DNA of 64,000 bases from Acanthaster planci (GCF_001949145.1 NW_019091361.1:4017870-4081869), one strand, 5' to 3'. Shown: positions 51,714 through 62,980, counted from the first letter of the stretch. Notes: a model not told the origin generated them from the sequence alone. Numbers and translations are program-made.

Positions 51714-51879
51714 CTCTCCAGGGGATCTTTTTTGAGACTTTACGACTTGGTTAGATTCCAAAACCCTCTCTGCAAAGACTGGTTCACTCCATTCTCCTCC
51801 AAAATTGGCATTATAAGCCCCCCCCGGTGAGAAGAACTAATTAAGGCGATACTATAGACTATAGAGGTTATTCAACGAT

Positions 51880-52380
51880 GTCACATTGTTACGTGACTTC
51901 CCAATAACCACCATATTGGCCGTCAAGCCGTTGCATAGTAACATGCAATTTGGATCAATGCTGAGAAAAAATGACGAATCCCATGAAAGAAATCGTGTTT
52001 TCCGACACTGCTAATGACTTGGATGGAGTTCACAGGGCACAATGTATTTCCAAGATTTGGCAGTACTGTGAGACGAAAGTCAATGGAAAGTGCGCCAAGT
52101 TAGGGAATTGTGCTAATGTTAGCCCTATAAGGCCTACCCGCTTTGAAGTGAAGACTGCAGAGACGCGTGTGAGTTTAGAGTCCAGTTTGGTGTTGAATTA
52201 CAGCAATCCATTTTGATCTTTGTTTTTGATTGGCAGGAATCCGATTGCAGATCTTGTGAAGTATCTTCACGATTATGGCACCCTTTGGCACAAACCATGC
52301 TCGTAGGTGTATTTTCACACGTTACCATGCATGCACTTGACGGCCAATATGGTGGCATAGGCGAAACCACGGACTGTATG
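51880..52380. mobile_element. Inverted-repeat element with CCACCATATTGGCC arms
   Basis: The perfect 20-bp arm CCACCATATTGGCCGTCAAG at 51908-51927 is matched by its reverse complement at 52336-52355. Weaker homology (GCAT, GTAAC) continues inward. Outer boundaries are not resolved. No transposase-like ORF is visible. Confidence 0.6.
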
Positions 52381-54028
52381 ATATCACGAGAATTTCCTCT
52401 ATATCAGACCTCAAACCATGCTATTGTAATAACTACGAGTCTTAGCTGTGTACAGCGCAAGCAAAGGACACCGAAATTTACGCACAGGTTGTCTGCTGAC
52501 GAGAACTCTCTTCGCACCCAATTCAAGCCAATATTGAAACACAAAAAAACCAACAAATGGCAAAGCATACTGTATCTGACAGAAAGATTTTGTACACATG
52601 TACACGGAGGTCGCTCAATCACTGCACTTATGGATTACACAATTTATATTACGTCCTTCCAGTAATGCTAAAATATTCAAATATTATATACATAAACTGA
52701 AGGCCTGTCAACTTTTCCAATTTTTTTTTTTTGTGGAAGCGCAAACAGACGGTGACAGCACACAGATCATTTCTGGTGATTTCCCTACTTGTCAAGTTTC
52801 TGTCATGCAATATATCCAGCTTACCACTGGAATGGGTGCCTTTTGGCAACAGATTAAATCTTAGGGAATCACTGCTTGGACTTTGAAAACTTGCAAAACA
52901 CACTTCTAGGAGGCCGGCGGGGTGGCTTGGAAAAGTGGACAGGCCTTGGCGGACAGCTCAAACATTAAATGTAGGGATGGCGGTTCACTTTTTACAGGCA
53001 GTTGTCCTTAGACAGTCGGAAGGCAGAACCGAAATCCCAACTTCCCTGGATGAGGTTGAAACTGGGCGAAAGTTTGTAAACTGTAGCTCCCTCTCTTGGC
53101 TCAAATGTGGAAGGGGGTAATACAAGAACCAGTCCATGTCACATTTTGACCACTCGTTTGGATGTCACACTGTACTGCATGAAGGTCTGAGCCTTTGCTT
53201 TCGACACCTGCTCTTATCTCTGCTGTCTATAGAAACAATTTTTTGGGGTGGCAGAGTGTCCATCCAGTGATCATCAGAGTGATATGAATGGCTAGTCTTC
53301 ATTTCCAGCTTCTCAGACACATGTCAGATCCCTGAGTGACCATCATTTCTTAAACTTTGCCTCTTGCCTGATAGAAAGACTACAGTGTGTCATGCAGAAA
53401 TTAAGCCTTAGCCATGCGCAATCCAATGAGAAATCACAGCATGTATGCCCAGGTGTGTTACACTAGACCAGTGCGTTCATGAAGCGAACAGAATCTGACA
53501 TGGAGTCTTTACTTAGAATTGAAAATTCCACCCGAGGCCCACACACAATGATCCCCAAGTAATTCCTTGACCATTCCTTAAGGTCTGTTCATAAATTCTC
53601 TCTTGCTTCACGCTGCTTGACTTCCACTAGAGACCTTGTCACATAACATGCTTCATCGGATCCTCCGAAAGCGCATGTGGAAATAGAATCCATTTCCCTG
53701 CCTTAACTTTCTATTTCAGGTGACCAAGTGCGACCCTTTTAAGTACAGTAAACTTTACACATGCCTGGACTCATGATGCAAACCGCATGCACTTTTGAGA
53801 ATGCATAGGCAGAGTTACGGATATCTCGAATGTGTCTTCATAAATTGAAATGTTTAAAAATTTGCAGTAACACAAAGGCAGTGGATGTAGGTTTCTTATA
53901 ACATGTGTCGCTGACAAGCCAGAAATAAAGAATTTTTAGACCCTGGGAATGTCGGTTTCATTTCTGCCCCCCCTTTTCCCCTCTACCTCTTTCCTCCCAG
54001 CTCCTCCCACCTTTCTTTTTTCTTCTTC
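52381..54028. other. Intergenic, probable endosulfine 3' UTR
   Basis: No coding sequence is recognised. By position it should include the 3' UTR of the - strand endosulfine gene. I did not find a canonical - strand AATAAA in the first kilobase below the stop, so the UTR may be long or use a variant signal. Confidence 0.45.
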
Positions 54029-54250
54029 TTAAACAGCCAATTTGCTGATTTCCGTAGACTGTTTCCGATGCGGTATGGTGGCCGGGGTGGGGATGGTCTT
54101 TCCAGTGGCTGTGTCCAGGGGAGATGGTGCGGCCAGGGGCATACCCAGCCGGTTCCCGGCCAGGCCGGGCGGTTTCCCGCTGCCCGGTCTCAGCTTCATC
54201 TTACCCGACTGCTTCTCCATGTTGTAATCACCCGAGTCGAAGTATTTCAC
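54029..54250 (-). CDS. ENSA: Endosulfine coding exon 3 and stop (residues 102-174)
   Basis: The acceptor TGTACCAG precedes [13 protein letters not shown]. The exon holds the Greatwall site, a Gly/Pro/Leu-rich linker, the [13 protein letters not shown] segment and the ending SKLAV before TAA (54031-54029). It is GC-rich compared with its flanks. Confidence 0.94.
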   Translation of the reverse strand: MKYFDSGDYNMEKQSGKMKLRPGSGKPPGLAGNRLGMPLAAPSPLDTATGKTIPTPATIPHRKQSTEISKLAV

Positions 54251-55844
54251 CTGGTACAGTGTAGGAAAACAAGACAAAAAAAAAACCCTGAAATAATTTT
54301 GCTCGTTGTGAAGTGGACAGCCTTGTAAGTCCAGCAGCTGGAATCGACTCTCTGTGATTCTAAGCCCCTGAGAGTTGACTATGAGCAGTGCCTGGTAGTT
54401 CTAAAGAGAGGCTGACTCCTGCCTGAGTTCAAGAGTGAATGCTTCTAGGAAACCACAGAATCGGCAGTTCTCATCAATTTCATCTGTGAAACATGTAACA
54501 CAAGTTTAAAAAAGTGACTTGGCCTTGTAATGATCTCGATTTAACGATTCATTGAGCAGTTTTTCCTCTGTCGATTTTAGAGCTTTTCCCCTTGTTTGGG
54601 AAGAAGCTGAATGAAGTTGACTCTTAACAGAGTCATGGCTCCAGGACTGAATGGGAATCAAGCGGAAGAAGACGAAGACAAATGTGCCGGAAGTCAGCAC
54701 TCAGAACACAATACTTACGCCTTTGTTTAATCTCTTGCGTAGGAAGTCGGAACCACCTGGTTTCAGCTTGCCATATTTTGCGGCAAGTTTGGCTTCTTCT
54801 GTCTTTTCCGGAGAGAGCTGGGGGGAAGGAAAAATGCAGACAAAGTTCTCTCACTGCCCAGGTTAAGATTGGGCACAGACATTAGTGATGGTGACCAAAC
54901 CTGTCAACTAAGACTTGAGTCTTACAGACCAAAATTGACACCTGTGTTGCATAAAACCTAGCGAGTTGAAGTTGCCAGTCGACCTTGACATCAAAATCTT
55001 ACACCAGACAGAAAGAGCTAATCTAAATAACTTGAAAACATGTGAACACCATGACTGCTGACCAAACACGCAACACTGTAGGTATTATCACAGTCCATAA
55101 CTATTTAATCACCTAAAGGAAAAAAAATGCATGTAGCACTGCTCCAAAAGTAAGTGGCTTCAAATGTGCGTATGTGCGTTAGTTTTAACTCCAGCTTGTA
55201 AAGGAGCCATCAGGTTAGCAGTGCTGCCCCGATGGTGTACCATTTTTGTCAGCCTTGAGCACTCCACAACCTGTTCTTCACATGTATCAGTGCGGAGATT
55301 ATAACTGGACGGAGACCAGAGAATGATTTAAAATAAAAAACAAAAAAAAAGTCCATTTTAAGATCAAAACTGTCCGGTAATTTTTGTTACATTTATTTTT
55401 GACTGCAAAAGGGAATAACAACTTTGTAAGAAGATGAAGTGCTCTACAGCCTTGATGTTTGTTCACAAGTATAAATTTGGGAGGGGGGAGTGTTAGAACA
55501 CTTGCAGAAATTATGAACCATTTAGGGGAAACACTGTCAAGGAGACGTTCCCTTGACAGTGTTTTGTGTCACTGTTAATTGAGATTTGCTGCCTGGACCC
55601 TTGTGGAGGTGCATTGGCCAGGGTCATTTGTTCTTTGTACCTGCGGCTTGACGTCCAGCGGCTTCTTGAACGATCCCTCCTGTTTGTTCTCTTTGTCCCC
55701 TAGTGATGTCGGCAGAGGGCCGGGCTTGTCCTCGCTGGCTTCGGGCTCCTGAGTAGTCCCCTCCTCGGCCACGGGTTTGGGTTCAGGCATGGGTTCTGGC
55801 TGGGTCGCCTGGGGCTCCTCTGCCTTGATGCTGTCGTCGGACAT
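54029..55844 (-). CDS. ENSA: Endosulfine/ARPP19 family PP2A-B55 inhibitor (complete, 3 coding exons)
   Basis: On the - strand the CDS joins 55844-55641, 54817-54719 and 54250-54029, giving 174 residues with phase-0 GT-AG junctions. Family members are phosphorylated by Greatwall/MASTL within FDSGDY and then inhibit PP2A-B55, allowing entry into mitosis or meiosis. Here FDSGDY is at 105-110 with the target Ser107. The preceding helix region reads EEAKLAAKY, then [13 protein letters not shown], as in vertebrate ENSA and ARPP19. The C-terminus has IPTP and RKQS with Ser166, matching the conserved PKA site. The start is the first ATG in frame and has an ideal ACCACC context. The product is longer than human ENSA (121) or ARPP19 (112) because of a 68-residue, Pro/Glu-rich first exon and a Gly/Pro-rich insert after the core. 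ENSA and ARPP19 are vertebrate paralogues, so the symbol marks the family rather than strict orthology. Confidence 0.92.
54251..54718 (-). other. Endosulfine intron 2
   Basis: This 468-bp intron starts GTAAGT and ends TACCAG on the - strand. Nothing else is recognised in it. Confidence 0.88.
54719..54817 (-). CDS. ENSA: Endosulfine coding exon 2 (residues 69-101)
   Basis: The acceptor CCTTCCCCCCAG precedes [16 protein letters not shown] and the donor GGC|GTAAGT follows NKG. Its 33 codons match the vertebrate block EEAKLKAKYP, then [15 protein letters not shown], almost position for position. Confidence 0.93.
54818..55640 (-). other. Endosulfine intron 1
   Basis: This 823-bp intron contains a perfect 14-bp stem hairpin near its 5' end (55529-55564) and otherwise unique sequence. 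Confidence 0.88.
55529..55564. repeat. Perfect 14-bp stem hairpin in endosulfine intron 1
   Basis: AAACACTGTCAAGG, an 8-base loop, then CCTTGACAGTGTTT. The stem is perfect but too short for a typical animal pre-miRNA. Confidence 0.85.
55641..55844 (-). CDS. ENSA: Endosulfine coding exon 1 (residues 1-68)
   Basis: The exon starts at ATG 55844-55842 and ends in CCGCAG|GTACAA on a codon boundary. It begins [10 protein letters not shown] and is acidic and proline-rich, with repeated PEP/EPKP motifs, then a lysine-rich tail. It has no clear counterpart in the shorter vertebrate proteins beyond a generally acidic N-terminus. The frame stays open upstream but has no other ATG before a TAG at 55958-55956. 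Confidence 0.88.
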
Positions 55845-55874
55845 GGTGGTTGCTCTTTCAAAATGGCTGCAGTG
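55845..55874 (-). promoter_or_regulatory. Endosulfine 5' UTR segment, probable splice acceptor and Kozak context
   Basis: The ATG is preceded by ACCACC. Further up on the - strand, TCTCCACTGCAG looks like a 3' splice site, suggesting that the 5' UTR is split. A second possible acceptor (GCTTTCTAG) lies about 35 bases higher. Confidence 0.4.
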
Positions 55875-57054
55875 GAGACTAGATTCAAATGTTGCAGAAT
55901 CACTAGAAAGCAATTTAACAAATGTATGTACGTAAGGAAGAAAACTTATACTGTACTAGTGGAGTTGCATGTAAGTTGGCATTGTGGTGCTTATTTTCAA
56001 CTTACCCAATTCTCTTGACCCAAGGTTAATTCCAGAACTACTCAGGCCGACATACTGGTATGAATCACACTTTCAGTCCTTACCTGATTGTGTGGGGTTT
56101 CCTTGGAATATTTGTACATATATGAACTGCCCGTATTAATATTTGGATATGGTTGGCAACAGTAGAGTCCTGGAACCATCCATAAACCTTGAGTACCACT
56201 AATTTATTTCACTCAAATTAGCTCAGAACCTGAAACAAAATCCTCATATTTTATCCCAAGAACAGTCCTGAAACTGTCTAATGCAGTGTAGGATTCAGTG
56301 GGACTTGGAGATTCCAATGATGGTGGTAATGTTTACTTACACTCAGGAAGAAAGGACGTCAACCAACTTCACTGTTGAAATCTGTTCATTTTTTTGTCCC
56401 ATTAGGAAACACCACTACTTTGTGCAGGTCATGCCATAAGCCAAGTTTGAGTTATCAAACTACGACCGGCAGTAACATACACTGATATAGAAAACGGCCG
56501 CCGGCCCATACACATGGCTTCCATATGTGACATCAAGAGTCAGATGCAGCCAAGTAAATCCAGTTGTGACTTGTTAAAGTTATTACAAGCGCAAGGCCCC
56601 GAAGAATGGACCATGAGTTAGATTACCGATGCACACTAGTACACTAGGAACACGACTTCGTACATTTTTAGCTTCTTTCCATTAACAGGTGAATATGTAT
56701 AAACAGAGCAGCCAACTTATCCTCCAACTATTTCGGTAGTAAGGGACAGTGAAAATGTATCACGCACCAGCAAATGTTGGTGTTAAGAAGGTAATGCTAT
56801 TTTAAAACGGGACAAAAAACGAACAGATTTGTAAAATGAATTTGGTCAACGTCCGACCATTTTTTACTGCACGAGTGTGGGGTCCAGGGAACGGAGGCGG
56901 GGAATGTAAATTTCGGAAACCCCCCTTTTTAGTTACTTTTACAAATAAAGGTTGCGTCTGGAAAAGAGTATTACTCGGGCAATGTGTCTTTGATGTCGTG
57001 AACCTATTTGGGTGACAGTTGGAAGAGGCAATTGGGCGAAAAATGTGACTTTCT

Positions 57055-57120
57055 TACCTGATATCTGTCAACGTAAATGCATGGTTAACTTGACGCACAA
57101 GCACAGTCATAGCGGACTAT
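57055..57120 (-). other. Possible non-coding first exon end of the endosulfine gene
   Basis: On the - strand CAG|GTAAGA, with exon end at 57058, is a near-consensus donor about 1.2 kb upstream of the coding start. It would pair with the acceptor just before the ATG. The rest is inference; transcript reads spanning 57058 to about 55867 would settle it. Confidence 0.25.
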
Positions 57121-57339
57121 ACAGGTACAAGTTATATGAGCTTTAGCAGTTCTCTTCAACATCACATTTAATACTCTTACTCCTCAATCTGCTTTTTCGA
57201 CTAATCAGAGATCTGCTTTCTAATGAAACTTTGCAGTAACCAATTACAGACACTCTACCAAGCAGGTTTGATAAAATCACTATGTGGTTGTGTGCCTGCA
57301 CGGTCTAGCTGTTGTATATACACTATTAGCTCTACTGAG

Positions 57340-57398
57340 TGGAGCGTTAGCATTCTTTTTTTTTTATTTTGAACGGGATCGGTCATACTAACGCTCCA
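57340..57398. repeat. 11-bp inverted repeat around a T-rich loop
   Basis: TGGAGCGTTAG at 57340-57350 and CTAACGCTCCA at 57388-57398 are exact reverse complements. The pair lies just outside the repeat-bounded segment at 57411. Confidence 0.8.
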
Positions 57399-57410
57399 TG
57401 ACATTACATA

Positions 57411-58855
57411 CAGGGTTTGTCCTTAACTTTTTTTCTCACTTGCCAGCCGGACCAACAGTAGTGATGGCTTTTTACTAGTCCGCCAGCATTTTCACTAGTC
57501 CGCATCTTCCCCCAAATTTCAATATTCTTTTTGGCATTAGTGTTTTCTGCTCCAACATCATGTGTACTCGATGAGTAATCATAAATGGTCATGGAAATTA
57601 TGAATTTCCAGAATATTCATGAGTATAACTCTACTCAACCAAATTAAACACACAAAGTGGTTACCTGCTGAAAATGGTTTGTTTTATTCACAATCCAAGA
57701 GACAGAAAAAAAACCCATATCATTATGAACAGTTTATGGACATGTACATGCACATTTTATGCAGTATGCACATGTACCGGTACACACACATACATGTATG
57801 TACATGTACACCCGGCGAAATGTACATACCCTGTACAGTACATGTTCATTCTAGACTGTGTCCAGTACCCGTAGGGCGCATTCCACCAAATGGTTGTATT
57901 TCTGCTTGTGAGCTCATTAATATTTAGTGATCCTATGGGGTGATCATAGAAATATTTTTCTATAAATCCTGAATTCGGGACTGATAATTTCCAGTTTGGG
58001 GTATTCAGAGCTGAACGCATAGTTTTACTACTATTTTGGAGGTATCTTCGGGGAAAGGCGAATAAAAATAAATTTCGTGGCTGACCCCCATAAAATTGAA
58101 ATAATAAGTGATCTTCTGGCCACAAAGTTGAATTTCCAATGAAAAAACAGAGGCCGACCTCTTCCCAAGAGTCAACAGGTGACGCTATTTCGGTCTGATT
58201 TTTCAATGTTTTCTGTGGGCGCGTATTTGGTGTCGTGCAACCCGTAGTGCGTGAACCAAACATGAAATCACAACCGTGACATCGCTGAAGTCACAACTAT
58301 CAATGACCAATCAGAAAAATCAGTATTGCATATTCACAGTAACGTAATGCGTACACACACATCATACACACGCGGCACGTCAACCGCGTGGGATGTATAT
58401 TCATGACTTACACGTACCACTATGATGCAACGCATGAAAGCACGTGCTTATTTACATCTTGTACGCAGAATCAACGTTAAGTCATATCATTGTCGAGACG
58501 TACCGGCCACACGCGGTAGTACAGTAAACGGCACACAGTTAAGTGCGATCCCGCCGCATGGTGTTGCGCAACAGAAGTTTCAGACGATTTACTGCCGCCG
58601 CATTCCTAGACTTCAGTATTACTTCTGCTGGGCTGGTGTCAGGGACCGAACTATTCTCGGTTGCAAAAGGTTCTATTTTATTTGGTTCAAAAACCAGCAG
58701 CAGCTAGAGGGCATGCATCACAATCAACTATTTCGCCGCTTGTTTCAGAATATTGATTTACTAGACCGCCGGACTACCCAGACGAGGGCTTTCGCTAGAC
58801 CGCCATGGTTTTTACTTGAATTTGGCTAGTGGACCAGCATTTAGGTTGGACCCTG
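57411..58855. mobile_element. Possible degenerate hAT-like element
   Basis: The segment is bounded by CAGGGTTTGTCC on the left and the inverted CAGGGTCCAACC on the right. Both flanks carry CTAGWCCGCC modules (57477, 57499, 58761, 58794). Two mid-sized open frames inside are not recognised as transposase. An 8-bp target duplication is not evident, so boundaries and class are tentative. Confidence 0.4.
57735..57850. repeat. Isolated ACATGTAC cluster
   Basis: This is the only sizeable ACATGTAC/ACCGGTAC cluster in the right-hand third of the window. It lies inside the possible hAT-like element. Confidence 0.9.
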
Positions 58856-59301
58856 ACCTATAGTAAAGTGACTACAGTTCTCCAAAATTCCCTGTAGTCA
58901 ACCGTATTTGGTCGGGGCCCGTCTTTGCATGTAGGCCTACACTTGTGAACGGCATAAGCCTTATCACAAATACTGCAAAAAAGGAGCAAACATTGCCCCT
59001 TTCTCCTTCCCACAATGCCTTTCTACCATTGTGCAAAATCACCCGTGTAGTATTTACAATAAGGCTTATGGGAGTCCGACACTGATCAGGAAATATTTGC
59101 ACATTTTTCTGGAAAACGGCATGGTTTGGGCCCATTTCTTTCTTGGTGCAAAATACAAATATATGTAAGCTACCATAAATAGAACTCTTAAGACTTGGGG
59201 GAAATGGAGCATTTCTCTGGGTGGGGCCTACACAAAATCCCTGTTCGTGCCCTGTTAAAACATCATGTAGAGCCTTAGGCCCCACAAATACATGTAGGGC
59301 T

Positions 59302-59967
59302 GTAGTCAGGTCAGGGACCAAACCACAATCTAGCGACGTCCCTAATTTCTGCTTATGTCGCTAGTTCAAGTGGCAATGATGTCATTGTCATCAGGTCCAG
59401 TGATAATGATGTATTTTTCCCACGCAATTTTGGGAAAATAACAAGATTTGAAATGCCGGCACCCAAAACGGCCACCTTTGGTGTTACCGTTGGAGTCTAT
59501 GGCAAAATTGTTTTCGATCACTATTTTGGAAAATCGCCACGGTAAACATAAAATCGGCAACGATGAATCGATGGAGATTTATAATGGCAACATTTTCATG
59601 CATAAAGTAAACTTCGACAAAATTTCATTTTTGTCACGTAAACGTTTTCATAGGCAGAGTTGGACTCGCCTGCCTACCGAATTCGAAACTTCCAGTGCAA
59701 GATTTGACCGAAAAATCTCCTCGATCCGCTTTTATAGATACCAAATGAAAGGAAAATTTCATTTACGATCTTGGGTAGCATGTTTCCTTTAAAGTTGATC
59801 GATCAGAGGATTTTGTTTTGAAGCTTTTGGCTGATAAAGAGATCGATGTTATCTGCGAACCGTGATCTAAAAATAGTTCAATAATTACGTCATCGTTGCA
59901 CAAACGAGCGGCATACGCATAGTCTGGCGTCGTCGCTAGTTTGTGGTTTGGTCTCTGACCTGGTAGT
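59302..59967. mobile_element. 656-bp non-autonomous DNA transposon with 5-bp target duplication
   Basis: The terminal inverted repeats at 59307-59341 and 59928-59962 differ at about three of 34 positions and begin CAGGTCAGRGACCAAACC. The 5-bp direct repeat GTAGT flanks both ends (59302-59306 and 59963-59967). The interior has one 114-codon open frame (59448-59792) that I do not recognise as a transposase. Superfamily is not assigned: CAGG ends are hAT-like but hAT usually makes 8-bp duplications. Confidence 0.85.
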
Positions 59968-60429
59968 GGCTCTCTTTCACAATCTGTCTCTTCTCTATCG
60001 CCACCACAGCCCTATACCATTACCAGTAGAGCCTATGGCCTAGAGGGTTCGTGGGAGCGGGGCGGACGTCGGACCCCACATGGGGGTAGGGCTCGATTAG
60101 GATATGGAGGGACTCAACTCGTCTCAAGCTTCACGTTGACATTCATCGCCACCAGTTCCCCTGCAATGTTTTATAACCCACGGCAGTGATACTTACATTA
60201 AAAAATATCTTCCTACTGATGAGATCTTCCGACGTCTGACCAGAAATCATCAAATATGCAGGTTTAATATACTGTAACTACAGAAATCTACCTGCGCTGC
60301 AAAAAAATATGGAAGATGGCGCCGGTATTACTAAAGGTAACGCTTGAGGGCGCCCGTCCAATGATACAGTCAGAGCTAGAGCCACAGTGGTCAGATCAGT
60401 ATTCACATGACTGCAGAGAGAAGCTGCCA

Positions 60430-60605
60430 TAGGGGTGCAGACCACAAATTCAAGTGAGAATTTCTGGCCAGCTCATTAGCATTAAAAGTGTCCCCACAGT
60501 GTCTTTTGAAAAAGGAGATTGTTTGCCCCCCCCCCAATGACGAGATTGTGTAAATCGTTGCCGGGATCAACTTCCTGGGTCTTTGAGCTTTCATATGAGA
60601 GCAGA
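60430..60605 (+). mobile_element. Truncated copy of the TAGGGTGCAG element
   Basis: About 175 bp match, in inverted orientation, the right part of the element at 62986-63475. Shared blocks include GGCCAGCTCATTAGCATTAA, GTGTAAATCGTTGCCGGGAT and CCTGGGTCTTTG. No partner end is present downstream. Confidence 0.75.
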
Positions 60606-62980
60606 TCTATTCATAGATATATTTTTTCTCAAAACATTTTATAATTAGTTCTTGCCTTGTTTTATCGGTACGTACTGACATGGGTGTTGTTTAAATGCTT
60701 TTGTGTACGTGTGTCTTTGTACATTTTACGTATACTTTTTTGTTGAGTGTTTTATCCCAGTTTTTAATGTGTTTTTTCATACCCAGCCTGAAATTTTAAC
60801 TGTTATAATTCTGTTTTATTATAAATGACGGACTTAACTCGGGGTAATCAAGAATAAATAAATGAATGACCCCTCAAAACAGCCTTGAGGGCCCATCACC
60901 AATTTTTTGAAAATGGATGCCCACACTTCATTGTAAATAGAGCGATTTGGAGGGCCCCGTTTGGTCCGATACTTTCAGAAATGCAAGCTCACAGTCCTTC
61001 TGGTAGATTCATCCTCCTTAAGTTCTCAACAAACCACCCACTGAGTCCACGTGCCACGAAATGGTCGGTCCGCACGAGCAATTATTGGGCCTACTTACTG
61101 GCCTTCAACTAGTATGCAATATTGTAGAGAACGGTTGCGCCAACTTCGACTTTGGAACAAAAAAAGCCATTCCTTATGTGTGCAGCACAGCATGTAGCTA
61201 TATTCCACGTGTAAAAAAATGTTGGTAGTTGATATAAAACCCAGTTTAAAAGGAATATACATGTTAATATGAACGGTTTTTGGAGCAAGCTTGCTCTTTA
61301 TCTGTCTTTTCGTTATGATGCCTAAATCCTAGAATAGAGTGAGAAATGCATGTATGTTTTGGAAGGAAAAAATATTATCTTACCTGATTTGCTTGCCCTT
61401 TAGAGTTAAAAGCCAAGCACACAAACATAGTGTGGGATATAACGGTTGTGCTCACAATAATATTTTCAAGGCATCGCTGTGTCGCACTACAAGTTTTGTT
61501 CTTTCTTTTTCCGTTGATAAAAACATGTTATCAGCCAAAAGTCCATGTCATTTTAATGATAAGTGAACATCAGCTGAACACCAGTCACAAGCAATGTACA
61601 ACACATGAACATTTTGGTTGGTAATCCCGTTTCCCTCAAGAGGAAACTGAAAGTAAGATTACAGTGACCCTTCCATGGATTCAAATTTCTAAGGGGAGGG
61701 GGACTCGGGGAACGATGGAGGAAGGTGCACGTGCCCGATGTCACTTCCCATCATAGTTACGCCACTTCTTTGTCTTATCAAAAAGTCTGGGTAGAACGGT
61801 CACAGTTCGGTCCTTCACCTTAGGTCTTCGTTAGATGCTGTTGGGAGATACGACGCACTCGTTGCAATTCGAAAATCCAACGACGTCGATCATCCGCCCA
61901 CCCGGTGCTAGACATATTTTCACGGTGATCTGTCCATGAGCTAGCTGGCAAGTATTCAGGTCAAAGGTCCTTTGAATGTTTCTGTACTATAGCATAATGA
62001 ATAAAAATCATCTATTAAAAGCCTATTAAAGTTTATAATACACAGTCCAGAAAACGTCAATTTGCAACACGAGCTTTCAATTGTAGCGCCCTCTAATTTC
62101 CAGGGAGCGTATTTGGAACGACAATATAATTCTACACTCAGAGAATTTGAAGGAAGCAGAAATAGCTTGGGAGGCAGATCAGCTTATTCAAATTCAATGA
62201 ATTCTACAATCAATCGTTTTTGGAAATTACAGAATAAGTTGTTTATACGGAAGCCATGTGTCCAGGCTGTCGAATGAACAAAAATTTATAAATTGAATTT
62301 TCAAAACCTTGGCAACGGACGGTATATTAGTTCCACCTGATTTGGTATGCATACAGCTAGAGACGCCCTCTGCTTCCTCTGTCTTATAAAATGCCCCGTG
62401 CAGGATAATAGGATAAACAAATCAAATTCTTGTTGTGATCCACTGAGCCGAGAACATTTCATTGCCAACTTGTGACAGCTTCTTTTCCTCCATCTGACAT
62501 TGCGCTCAGATTTAATGTAATATTGTAGGGCTGTTGTAGCCTGGTCGCCCCTTGTAATCAAGTTGCTTTGAGAAGTCTTTCGACATTTTTCTTACGGGCT
62601 GGCACTAGATTTATATATCAAAATTCACTTCAATAAGTATAACTAAATCCTGCATTTTAAATCTCAAGTCTTACATGGTATAGCCGATGGGCGTACTCAA
62701 GGTCGTTTTTCAGTTACGATGAAAGCTCAAATTACATGAACACTGTGTGTCTCTGTTGTAAGAACAGTTGACTAGGAAAAATGTTCTATCTCTGGTAGGC
62801 CCTATATTGTATTTTTCGACTTTCAACAATGTTATAGTTTCAGAATGTGGTTGATCTAATCACACATTCTCCATGAGTGCGTAGGGATATGGGAATTCCC
62901 CAGTTAAATCAGCGAATTATGTGACCTTCGAGCCTTGTGCACGTCTTCAAGGTGTCATTGGGTCCACGTGCACACTTAGA
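60606..62980. other. Intergenic, no gene seen
   Basis: This is AT-rich sequence with only short open frames. No protein family, RNA gene or clear repeat end is recognised. Confidence 0.55.

Noticed and set aside
55845-55913. An N-terminal extension of endosulfine beginning upstream of 55844
   Set aside because: The upstream codon is TTG rather than ATG, and a likely splice acceptor (CACTGCAG) lies within it. The first real ATG has an ideal context.
57757-58263. 168-codon open frame on the - strand
   Set aside because: It looks somewhat protein-like in its first half, but its end is array-derived, no domain is recognised and it lies in a repeat-bounded segment. Kept only as part of the possible hAT-like element.
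58870-59306. Possible further inverted-repeat element with GACTACAG ends next to the 656-bp transposon
   Set aside because: Only eight terminal bases match exactly and the inner similarity is patchy, so I could not support it as a separate element.
59448-59792. 114-codon open frame inside the 656-bp element
   Set aside because: Too short for a transposase and without a recognisable catalytic motif.
60310-60346. Possible first coding exon ATGGAAGATGGCGCC followed by a GTAACG donor on the + strand
   Set aside because: Only about ten codons, with no downstream exon in the window to join it. The AAGATGGCGCC motif may be a YY1-like site or chance.
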